From assembly GCA_001871075.1 (NCBI GenBank), contig MNUP01000077.1:1-20132 (forward strand): 20,132 bases of DNA. The letters run 5' to 3'. The position numbers were made by a program, and so were the translations under genes. Numbering within the stretch: position 1 is the stretch's first letter; the number at the start of each line of letters is the position of its first letter. Positions 1 through 6,754 of this stretch are shown piece by piece. This DNA is from Candidatus Desantisbacteria bacterium CG1_02_49_89. GTDB lineage: Bacteria; Desantisbacteria; UBA1551. The notes under the pieces were generated by a model. The model saw only the letters and a program-made list of their open reading frames with translations, made no database searches and was not told where the DNA came from.

Positions 1-8
1 TTGGTTAA

Positions 9-26
9 ACTCGCCTACGGGCGAGT
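9..26. repeat. Short hairpin with a TACG loop
   Basis: Seven-base stem (ACTCGCC / GGCGAGT) closed by TACG, which in RNA would be a UNCG-type stable tetraloop. No T run follows, so it is not a classical intrinsic terminator. It lies at the window edge, so the gene it may follow cannot be seen. Confidence 0.4.
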
Positions 27-107
27 GGCCCCGGCTTTGTCGGGATGAGTAGCAGGAACGGTTTTACCCGCTACCCATACAAAACTCGGAAGAACCTTTG
101 GTAAAGG

Positions 108-138
108 GGTTGCCGCGCCCTTCGGGCTCGCAATGACA
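108..138. repeat. Right half of the TGTCATTG/CAATGACA repeat family
   Basis: GGTTGCCGCGCCCTTCGGG followed by CTCGCAATGACA resembles the right half of the complete element at 20003-20087. The left half is not evident. The rest of 1-188 holds no gene I can support; it is GC-rich, with small hairpins, up to the acs leader. Confidence 0.6.
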
Positions 139-188
139 AAATAAAGAAACAAGGTAACAATTATCTAATAATAGAAAGGATAAAATCA

Positions 189-2177
189 ATGAGTGAAGAA
201 AAGAAAAAGGCAATATCAACCGATTCGTTGATGACGGAGAACAGGACTTTCCCTGTTCCCAAAGAGATGGAGGGGAAAGCTTACATCAATGCGAAACAAT
301 ATAAAGAGATGTATGAAATGTCAGTTAACGATCCTGATAAGTTCTGGCTCAAGCAGATCGAGATCATTGACTGGATCAAGAAACCTACCGTATCCCGGAA
401 ATATACATGGGATACCGGAAAACGCGTAATTGAACATACGTGGTTTGAGGACGGCGAGCTGAATATCAGCTTCAACTGCCTTGACCGCCATCTCAAAACC
501 AAGACAAAGGATAAGCCCGCACTCGTATGGCAGGGAGAGCCGGAAAACGACGTTAAAACGCTTACTTACGAGCAGCTGCACAAAGAAGTGTGCAAGTTCG
601 CCAACGTGCTGAGGTCGCACGGCATCAAGAAAGGCGACCGTATCTGTGTTTATATGCCCATGATAATTGAACTGCCGGTAGTTATGCTTGCCTGTTCCAG
701 GATAGGAGCTATCCACTCCGTAGTATTCGCGGGATTCAGCGCTGATGCTCTCGCGGACAGGATAAACGACTCCAAGTGCAGGATACTTGTTACCACCAAT
801 AATTCCTACCGTTCAGGAAAGATAATACCGCTGAAGAAAATATCTGATGACGCTCTTGCCAAAACGCCGTGCATCGAAAAAGTCATCGTAACCAAGAGAA
901 GCGAGGAACCCTGCAATATGAAGGAAGGCAGGGACCTCTGGTACCATGATGAAATGGCGAAAGCAAGTGCTGACTGCAAACCTGAAGTAATTAAGGCGGA
1001 AGACAAGCTGTTCATCCTCTATACTTCCGGCTCAACAGGAAAACCCAAGGGTGTTGTGCATACAACCGCCGGATACCTTATCCACGTAATGCTGACCCAC
1101 AAATACATCTTTAACATCCATGATGACGATATCTTTTGGTGCACAGCGGATATCGGCTGGGTGACAGGCCACAGCTACATAGTTTACGGGCCTCTGGCTA
1201 ACGGCGCGACAAGCATGATGTTCGAAGGCGTGCCCACATACCCGGACGCAGGCCGTTTCTGGCATATTGTGGATAAATTCAAGGCTACGGTGTTCTACAC
1301 AGCCCCGACCGCGATCAGGGCGCTCATACGCCTCGGGGACGAATGGCCGAAAAAATACAAGCTCGATACGCTCAGGATACTCGGAACCGTAGGCGAACCT
1401 ATCAACCCGGAAACTTGGGTCTGGTACCACACCATGATCGGCAAGGGGAAATGCCCTGTTGTTGATACCTGGTGGCAGACCGAGAACGGCGGCATACTGA
1501 TCACACCGCTGCCCGGGGCGCACACGCTGAAGCCCGGAAGCGCGAGCAGGCCTTTCTTCGGGGTTGAGCCGGTAGTCCTGCGCGATGACGGCACCGAGTG
1601 CAGCAGGAACGAGGGCGGCAAGCTCTGCATAAAGAAACCCTGGCCCGGAATGATGCGGACAATGTGGGGCGACCACGACAGATTTGTGGATACTTACTTT
1701 ACAATGTACAAGAACCTTTATTTCACCGGTGATGGGTGCCGGCTTGACCAGGACGGGGATTACTGGCTGATGGGACGCATTGACGACGTTGTGAACGTGT
1801 CAGGCCACCGCATCGGCACAGCCGAGGTTGAAAGTTCGCTTGTCAGCCACCCGAAAGTGGCTGAGGCGGCAGTGGCGCCAATGCCCCACGATATCAAGGG
1901 GCAGGCACTGTACGCGTTCGTAACCCTTAACGAGGGTGTTGTCCCAAGCGAAGAGCTCAAAAAAGAGTTGTTGCTTCACGTGCGCAAGGAGATCGGGCCC
2001 ATAGCGGTCCCGGATAAGATCCAGTTCGCGCCGGCACTTCCAAAAACGCGTTCCGGCAAGATCATGCGCCGCATCCTGCGTAAGATCGCCGAGAACCAGA
2101 CTGACCATATAGGGGATACGACCACGCTTGCGGATCCCAGCGTTGTGGAACAGCTTGTAAAAGAACGCCAGGTTTGA
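189..2177 (+). CDS. acs: Acetyl-CoA synthetase (AMP-forming)
   Basis: Activates acetate with ATP and CoA to acetyl-CoA through an acetyl-AMP intermediate, in the cytoplasm. The 662-residue length is normal for Acs. The ATP-binding motif YTSGSTGKPKG lies near residues 277-287, the acyl-binding TWWQTE near 428-433, the adenylate hinge GRIDDVVNVSGHRIG near 530, and the C-terminal PKTRSGKIMRR near 619-629. K624 is the catalytic lysine, which in many bacteria is switched off by acetylation. The ATG is supported by AGAAAGGA at 173-180, 8 nt upstream. A carrier gene follows after a 175-bp repeat-filled spacer, which fits acetate or monocarboxylate use. No oddity was seen. Propionyl-CoA synthetase is a less likely alternative. 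Confidence 0.95.
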   Translation: MSEEKKKAISTDSLMTENRTFPVPKEMEGKAYINAKQYKEMYEMSVNDPDKFWLKQIEIIDWIKKPTVSRKYTWDTGKRVIEHTWFEDGELNISFNCLDRHLKTKTKDKPALVWQGEPENDVKTLTYEQLHKEVCKFANVLRSHGIKKGDRICVYMPMIIELPVVMLACSRIGAIHSVVFAGFSADALADRINDSKCRILVTTNNSYRSGKIIPLKKISDDALAKTPCIEKVIVTKRSEEPCNMKEGRDLWYHDEMAKASADCKPEVIKAEDKLFILYTSGSTGKPKGVVHTTAGYLIHVMLTHKYIFNIHDDDIFWCTADIGWVTGHSYIVYGPLANGATSMMFEGVPTYPDAGRFWHIVDKFKATVFYTAPTAIRALIRLGDEWPKKYKLDTLRILGTVGEPINPETWVWYHTMIGKGKCPVVDTWWQTENGGILITPLPGAHTLKPGSASRPFFGVEPVVLRDDGTECSRNEGGKLCIKKPWPGMMRTMWGDHDRFVDTYFTMYKNLYFTGDGCRLDQDGDYWLMGRIDDVVNVSGHRIGTAEVESSLVSHPKVAEAAVAPMPHDIKGQALYAFVTLNEGVVPSEELKKELLLHVRKEIGPIAVPDKIQFAPALPKTRSGKIMRRILRKIAENQTDHIGDTTTLADPSVVEQLVKERQV

Positions 2178-2184
2178 TCCTGCG

Positions 2185-2309
2185 TGTCATTGTGAGGAGC
2201 GTAGTGACGAAGCAATCTAATGCGAGATTGCTTCGCTATCGCTCGCAACGACTTCGTCGGATTGTCCCGAAGGGATCCCTTTGGGAATTCGCTGTCGCTC
2301 GCAATGACA
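2185..2309. repeat. Interspersed palindromic repeat (TGTCATTG...CAATGACA)
   Basis: Begins with TGTCATTG and ends with its complement CAATGACA. It appears composite: one palindrome around AGCAATCT/AGATTGCT, then a second containing the near-perfect inverted repeat TCCCGAAGGGATCCCTT at 2265-2286. It fills most of the acs to carrier spacer. Related copies or half copies occur at 108, 8416, 11888, 12299 and 20003. Confidence 0.85.
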
Positions 2310-2352
2310 TAAGAAATATGACAGTTAATCGTATTAAAGGAAAGGTGGATTA

Positions 2353-3600
2353 ATGGATGAGACGAAGCCTGTAAAGAACATCGGCTGGCGGGTAGCCCTT
2401 GCCGGGATGGGGATAAACCTTGCTTTCGGGGTCCTGTATACGTGGAGCGTTATCAGCAAAGCGATCCCGGCTGAATGGGGATGGAAAGAAGTTGATAAAT
2501 CATGGCCGTATTCCGTTGCCTGCCTTGTGTTCGCCCTGATGACTGTTCCAGGAGGCCGGCTCCAGGATAAAATAGGCGCCCGCATTGTGGCTACGGTCGG
2601 GGGCATATTTGTGGGCATTGGCATGATCCTGGCAAGCTTCAGCACGTCACCGGTTATGTATATTATAAGCTTCGGGATCATAGCAGGCGCAGGCATAGGT
2701 TTCGGTTACGCTTCCGCCACTCCGCCCGCGCTCAAATGGTTTTCCGCGAAAAAAACAGGGCTTATATCCGGCATCGTGGTTTCTGGTTTCGGGCTCGCGT
2801 CCGCATACGCTTCACCGCTTTCAACCTGGCTGATAGGCAGTTACGGCGTGCAGAGAACAATGCTTATCCTGGGCGTGATATTCCTGGTTGCCGTTGTCGG
2901 CATAGCGCAATTGTTAAAGGAGCCCCCGAAGGGATACCAGCCGCAGGACGCTGCTGTGAGATCGGCAACAGCCGCGGCTCCGGTTCAGATCAGGGAGTGC
3001 AAGTCAGGAGAGATGCTCGGTACCGGACAATTTTATCTTATATGGTTCATGTATGCGTGCGGCGCCGGCGCCGGCTTAATGATAATAGGAAAACTTGCCG
3101 CGATCGCCAAAATGCAGGCGCATCTAAATCTTGGTTTTGTGCTTGTCATAGTTCTTGCATGCGGCAACGGGGCAGGCAGAATACTCGCCGGAATGATATC
3201 AGATAAGATAGGCTGCAGGAAGACTCTTTTTATATGTCTTGTTTTTCAGGCATTGCTCATGATGCTGCTTTCAAAGGTATCTGATACCAATATTCTCGGT
3301 AATATGATCGTCCTTTCGATCATCTCAGCTCTTATCGGGGCAAACTACGGAGCGAATCTTTCTCTTTTCCCGTCACATACAAAGAGCTGTTACGGCCTGA
3401 AGAACTTCGGTTCGAATTACGGTTTTGTTTTTACCGCGTGGGGAGTAGGCGGGTTCCTCCTGTCTCTTCTTGCGGGCAGGATGTATGATTTGACAGGGAG
3501 CTTCGTTATAGCTTATTATGTCGCATCAGGCCTGCTTGTTGCCGCCGCGATCGGAACATTCTTTATGAAGCCGCCCGTTTTAAAGACAGATAAGGCATAG
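2353..3600 (+). CDS. MFS transporter, oxalate/formate antiporter (OFA) type
   Basis: An inner-membrane carrier of 415 residues, with about twelve hydrophobic segments as in the major facilitator superfamily. The N-terminal GVLYTWSVISKAIP and the first-loop motif GGRLQDKIGAR are typical of the OFA family, which carries oxalate/formate, lactate, pyruvate or similar monocarboxylates. A second-half loop, AGMISDKIGCRKT, mirrors the first-loop motif. The start is supported by AAAGGTGG at 2341-2348. The neighbouring acs gene suggests a monocarboxylate substrate such as acetate or pyruvate, but the sequence alone does not fix the substrate. It is not the sodium-solute symporter ActP, which belongs to another family. 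Confidence 0.85.
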   Translation: MDETKPVKNIGWRVALAGMGINLAFGVLYTWSVISKAIPAEWGWKEVDKSWPYSVACLVFALMTVPGGRLQDKIGARIVATVGGIFVGIGMILASFSTSPVMYIISFGIIAGAGIGFGYASATPPALKWFSAKKTGLISGIVVSGFGLASAYASPLSTWLIGSYGVQRTMLILGVIFLVAVVGIAQLLKEPPKGYQPQDAAVRSATAAAPVQIRECKSGEMLGTGQFYLIWFMYACGAGAGLMIIGKLAAIAKMQAHLNLGFVLVIVLACGNGAGRILAGMISDKIGCRKTLFICLVFQALLMMLLSKVSDTNILGNMIVLSIISALIGANYGANLSLFPSHTKSCYGLKNFGSNYGFVFTAWGVGGFLLSLLAGRMYDLTGSFVIAYYVASGLLVAAAIGTFFMKPPVLKTDKA

Positions 3601-3659
3601 GCACGGATCATAGCCAATTTATAATCAACGTTACCAACCAGGTAAATAAGATTTACTTT

Positions 3660-3715
3660 ATGCTGGATAATGGATTGAATGTTTTTTTCTAAATCCGGTA
3701 TCCAGCATTTTCTTT
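3660..3715 (+). terminator. Probable intrinsic terminator downstream of the MFS gene
   Basis: ATGCTGGATA and TATCCAGCAT form a 10-bp outer stem. GGATT and AATCC extend it across a two-base mismatch around a T-rich loop. The right arm is followed by TTTTCTTT. It would separate the acs-carrier unit from ndk; alternatively it is another interspersed palindrome. Confidence 0.55.
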
Positions 3716-3725
3716 AGGAGCGCAG

Positions 3726-4187
3726 ATGGAAAGAAGCCTGATAATAATTAAGCCCGATGCCGTGTGCAAGGGCAGGATAGGTGAGGTTATTGGGCGCATT
3801 GAGAAAAAAGGTTTCATAATACGCGCGCTGAAAATAGTACGCCTTACAAAGAAAAAAGCTGAAGAATTCTACGGGATTTACAGGGGCATGCCGTTCTTCA
3901 AAGGCCTTGTCAAATTCATGATTTCGGCCCCGTCGGTCATGATGGTGGTGGAAGGCAGGGGTGTTATAAAGAAAATGAGGGAAATGATAGGCGCGAGAGT
4001 GCCTTCAGAAGCAAAAAAAAGAACTATAAGGGGCGACCTGGCTTCAGACGACAGGCGCAATATAATACACGGCTCTGATTCAAGAAAAAACGCGGCGCGG
4101 GAAATAAAGATATTTTTCAAGCCAAATGAGATATATAAATATGATAAGAAAGACTGGCTGAACAGCGAGCCTGATAGAAACAGTTAA
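3726..4187 (+). CDS. ndk: Nucleoside diphosphate kinase
   Basis: Transfers the gamma-phosphate of ATP to nucleoside diphosphates through a phosphohistidine, keeping NTP and dNTP pools balanced in the cytoplasm. The N-terminal RSLIIIKPDAV is the family signature. NIIHGSDS carries the catalytic histidine H115, and TIRGDL binds nucleotide. At 153 residues it is slightly longer than the usual 135-150, with a lysine-rich tail ending in EPDRNS. The ATG has AGGAG at 3716-3720, 5 nt upstream. The stop codon lies inside the first 7-bp word of the tandem repeat at 4182, so the last residues may be repeat-derived. Confidence 0.95.
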   Translation: MERSLIIIKPDAVCKGRIGEVIGRIEKKGFIIRALKIVRLTKKKAEEFYGIYRGMPFFKGLVKFMISAPSVMMVVEGRGVIKKMREMIGARVPSEAKKRTIRGDLASDDRRNIIHGSDSRKNAAREIKIFFKPNEIYKYDKKDWLNSEPDRNS

Positions 4188-4216
4188 AGGTTAAAAGTTA
4201 AAGGTTAAAAGTTGAA
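4182..4216. repeat. Five tandem 7-bp words at the ndk stop codon
   Basis: AGTTAAA, GGTTAAA, AGTTAAA, GGTTAAA and AGTTGAA follow without gaps. The ndk stop TAA (4185-4187) lies in the first word. Unlike the other spacers, no complementary right arm is present before the next start at 4244. Confidence 0.85.
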
Positions 4217-4243
4217 GACAAAACATGGAATTATGGTGGAAAT

Positions 4244-5074
4244 ATGGCATATAAAATATTGGAAAAAGAAGAACTGGCGCCGGGGATAAAACAATACGAT
4301 ATTCACGCTCCCCGGGTCGCGGAAAAATTCAAGCCCGGGCAGTTCCTGGTCATACGCCTGCATGAAAAAGGGGAAAGGATACCGCTTACCATAGCCATGG
4401 CAGACGCGCGCGCGGGCAGTGTCAGGATCGTGTTCCAGGAAATGGGCAAGACCACTTTTGAACTGGGGGCTATGAACAAAGGGGACAGTATAATGGATGT
4501 TCTCGGTCCTCTCGGAGTTCCCACGGAAATAAAAAAATACGGCCTTGTCGCAGGTGTGGCAGGAGGGGTCGGCGCCGCGCCGCTTCTTCCCATATTGAAA
4601 GCGCTTAAGGAAACAGGCAACAGGGTCATTACAATACTCGGGTCAAGGACAAAGGACCTGCTTATTTTCCGCAGGGAACTTGAGAAGGTGAGTAGCGAAC
4701 TCATAATAACCACGGACGACGGGACCGCGGGTGAAAAGGGATTCGTTACTTTTCCCCTGAAAAGGATCATTGAAGGCAAGAACAAGCCGGACGCTGTATG
4801 GGCGATAGGCCCTTTGATAATGATGAAGAATATCTGTAACGTGACAAGGAACGACGGGGTCAGAACGTTTGTAAGCCTGAACCCGATCATGCTGGACGGA
4901 ACAGGGATGTGCGGCTGCTGCAGGGTCACTGTCGGCGGGCACGTTAAGTTTTCCTGCGTTGACGGGCCGGAGTTTGACGGCCTTATGGTCGATTTTGACG
5001 AGATCATCGTCCGCAACAGGCGTTTCCTTGAACAGGAGCGTATTTCATACGAAAAGTATAAAAATAGTTTATAG
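4244..5074 (+). CDS. nfnA: Ferredoxin:NADP oxidoreductase subunit NfnA / sulfide dehydrogenase SudB type
   Basis: The FAD and [2Fe-2S] subunit of an NfnAB-type enzyme, which couples NADH, NADPH and ferredoxin by electron bifurcation. The same fold serves as the SudB subunit of sulfide dehydrogenase. The 276-residue length fits. An FAD-binding beta barrel is seen at residues about 1-95, with the flavin motif RIPLTIA. The nucleotide-binding GVAGGVGAAPLLPI follows near 105. The C-terminal cluster region DGTGMCGCCRV carries C223, C225 and C226, with C238 in FSCVDGPEFDG. SD GGTGG precedes the ATG. The gene lies directly upstream of the partner nfnB, as is usual. The last two codons and the TAG stop lie in or next to the 9-bp word repeat at 5066. 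Confidence 0.88.
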   Translation: MAYKILEKEELAPGIKQYDIHAPRVAEKFKPGQFLVIRLHEKGERIPLTIAMADARAGSVRIVFQEMGKTTFELGAMNKGDSIMDVLGPLGVPTEIKKYGLVAGVAGGVGAAPLLPILKALKETGNRVITILGSRTKDLLIFRRELEKVSSELIITTDDGTAGEKGFVTFPLKRIIEGKNKPDAVWAIGPLIMMKNICNVTRNDGVRTFVSLNPIMLDGTGMCGCCRVTVGGHVKFSCVDGPEFDGLMVDFDEIIVRNRRFLEQERISYEKYKNSL

Positions 5075-5184
5075 AGTTTACATAGTTTATGTAGTTTACA
5101 AAGTTAAGGATAGGGAAAATTATAAATGTATAGTTCATTACATATACTCTGTAAACTCTGCAAACTTTGTAAACTATGTAAACT
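5066..5184. repeat. Word-arm palindrome between nfnA and nfnB (9-bp words)
   Basis: The left arm is four 9-bp words, AGTTTATAG, AGTTTACAT, AGTTTATGT and AGTTTACAA (5066-5101). The right arm (about 5146-5184) is the complementary series, of the type TGTAAACTN, also with 9-bp period. About 45 bp separates the arms. The first word contains the nfnA stop TAG, and the right arm ends 5 bp before the nfnB ribosome binding site. Confidence 0.9.
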
Positions 5185-5198
5185 AATCTGGAGTTAAA

Positions 5199-5708
5199 AT
5201 GGAAAGCCGGCAGGAAATGCCCAGGCAGGAACCTGGTAAAAGAATAAAAAACTTCAAGGAAGTTGCTTCCGGATACACCGAGGAACAGGCTCTTAAAGAG
5301 GCATCCAGGTGTATTCAATGCAAGAAACCGACCTGTAAAGCGGGTTGCCCTGTTGAGATCGAGATACCTGAGTTCATAAAAGCTATAGCCGAAAAGGATT
5401 TTGCCAAAGCAATTGAGATCATCAAGCAGAAGAACAGCCTTCCCGCGGTATGCGGCAGGGTCTGCCCGCAGGAGAGCCAGTGCGAGAAGGTATGCGCGCT
5501 TTCGAAAAAATACGGGTCTGTGGCGATAGGCCGCCTGGAGCGTTTTGTTGCTGATCTGCAGATCAGCAACAGTATCAACGTGTCCCGCCCAACAAACGTT
5601 GGCGGGCAGGCGCCGTGTCAAAGTGTCAAAGTAGATAAAACGAAGGACGATGCACGATGCACGATGTTACGAAGGTTGCTATCGTGGGCTCTGGGCCCGC
5701 GGGCCTGA
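5199..5708 (+). CDS. nfnB: NfnB/GltD-type subunit, N-terminal iron-sulfur part (frame broken)
   Basis: First part of the NADPH-binding subunit of NfnAB, also called the GltD-like small subunit. It carries two four-cysteine sets for [4Fe-4S] clusters: C38, C41, C46, C50 and C85, C89, C95, C99. The homologous part ends at about residue 124, GRLERFVADLQ. The remaining 45 residues are encoded by repeat DNA and by the wrong frame of the downstream flavin domain, ending in a stop at 5706. The FAD and NADPH domains continue in another frame from 5657. GGAG at 5190-5193 supports the ATG. Either the gene is frameshifted, or the two parts are made as separate chains. One extra copy of the 7-bp repeat at 5647-5666 would fuse them into a 482-residue protein. 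Confidence 0.8.
   Translation: MESRQEMPRQEPGKRIKNFKEVASGYTEEQALKEASRCIQCKKPTCKAGCPVEIEIPEFIKAIAEKDFAKAIEIIKQKNSLPAVCGRVCPQESQCEKVCALSKKYGSVAIGRLERFVADLQISNSINVSRPTNVGGQAPCQSVKVDKTKDDARCTMLRRLLSWALGPRA
5546..5666. repeat. Repeat insertion inside nfnB
   Basis: Four repeat structures are packed here. A perfect 26-bp palindrome centred on CTGCAG spans 5546-5571. An imperfect hairpin, CCCGCCCAAC / GTTGGCGGG, spans about 5584-5609. Two copies of the 8-bp word GTGTCAAA lie at 5615-5630. The 7-bp word ACGATGC repeats 2.9 times at 5647-5666. The DNA replaces the linker between the iron-sulfur and flavin domains. Confidence 0.8.
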
Positions 5709-6640
5709 CATGCGCGGGGGACCTCGCGAGAATGGGTTACAGGGTTACTGTATTTGAATCCCTGCATTCCACAGGGGGCGTGCTCAGGTACGGCATACCC
5801 GAATTCCGCCTTCCGAAAGCAATACTGGATTTTGAAGTGGAAAGTATTAAATCCCTGGGTGTTGAAGTGAAGGTAAACGCGTTGATAGGCGGGAGCTATA
5901 CTCTTGAAGACCTGTTCAAAGAAGGTTATAAGGCTGTTTTTATAGGGACAGGAGCGGGCCTTCCTTATTTTATGGGAGTAAAAGGCGAGAACCTGAACGG
6001 CGTGTATTCAGCCAACGAATTCCTGACAAGGGTTAACCTTCTGAAGGCGTATGAATTCCCGGAATACGACACGCCGGTCAAAATAGGGAAAAAGATCGCG
6101 GTGATAGGCGCGGGGAACGTGAGCATGGACTGCGCGCGCGTTTCCCTGCGGCTCGGTGCAGAGGAGTCATGGATCGTTTACAGGCGCTCGGACGCTGAAA
6201 TGCCCGCGAGGGCGGAGGAGATAGAGAACGCGAAGGAAGAAGGGGTCAAATTCAGCCTGCTCACGCTTCCTGTTGAGGTTTTGAGCGACGGAAAGAGCGG
6301 AGTGAGAGCTTTGAGATGCATAAAAATGAAACTCGGTGAACCTGACCAAAGCGGCAGGAAAAGGCCTGTTCCTATAGAAGGCTCCGAGTTCGACATGGAT
6401 ATTGACACCGTGATAGTTGCAATAGGCCAGGGCCCGAACCCGCTCCTGCCGAGGAAAACGCCGGATCTGAAAGTGACAAGCCATGGGAATATAGTTGCCG
6501 ACCCCCAAACCGGAAAAACATCGATAGAAGGGGTTTATGCAGGCGGGGACATTGCCACAGGCGCGGCAACGGTCATAGAAGCAATGGGCGCGGGAAAACG
6601 CGCCGCCAGAGCGATTGATCAATACATAAAGAAATTATGA
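5657..6640 (+). CDS. nfnB: NfnB/GltD-type subunit, FAD and NADPH domains
   Basis: Second part of the NfnB subunit, 327 residues. The FAD-binding motif VAIVGSGPAGL lies near residues 7-17. The NADPH site is KKIAVIGAGNVSMDCA with YRRSDAEMPAR, near 150-190. The closing FAD motif GVYAGGDIATGAATV lies near 295. The frame differs from that of the upstream iron-sulfur part, and the two overlap by 52 nt. The ATG has AAGGA at 5643-5647, 9 nt upstream, so separate translation is possible. Both halves keep all key motifs, which argues against long-standing decay. The stop TGA lies across the first two 7-bp words of the repeat at 6633, so the final lysine-leucine codons overlap the repeat. Confidence 0.85.
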   Translation: MHDVTKVAIVGSGPAGLTCAGDLARMGYRVTVFESLHSTGGVLRYGIPEFRLPKAILDFEVESIKSLGVEVKVNALIGGSYTLEDLFKEGYKAVFIGTGAGLPYFMGVKGENLNGVYSANEFLTRVNLLKAYEFPEYDTPVKIGKKIAVIGAGNVSMDCARVSLRLGAEESWIVYRRSDAEMPARAEEIENAKEEGVKFSLLTLPVEVLSDGKSGVRALRCIKMKLGEPDQSGRKRPVPIEGSEFDMDIDTVIVAIGQGPNPLLPRKTPDLKVTSHGNIVADPQTGKTSIEGVYAGGDIATGAATVIEAMGAGKRAARAIDQYIKKL

Positions 6641-6737
6641 ATTATGAATGATGAATTATGAATCAAAGGCATAAGGATTTTATTTGAAATAAATTCCTTG
6701 CAGTTGACTCATAACTCATAATTCATAACTCATAATT
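6633..6737. repeat. Word-arm palindrome between nfnB and purH (7-bp words)
   Basis: The left arm is AATTATG, AATTATG, AATGATG, AATTATG (6633-6660). The right arm is CATAACT, CATAATT, CATAACT, CATAATT (6710-6737). The spacer carries AAGGATTT and AAATTCCTT as an inner inverted repeat. The nfnB stop TGA lies across the first two words, and the purH ribosome binding site AGGAGG starts 8 bp after the right arm. Confidence 0.92.
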
Positions 6738-6754
6738 GATTTTCAGGAGGAATA

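Noticed and set aside
4303-5016. Long minus-strand open frame opposite nfnA, and similar long antisense frames opposite purH, mnmE, glyA and acs
   Set aside because: Each is the shadow of a well-supported + strand gene with recognised motifs and normal length.
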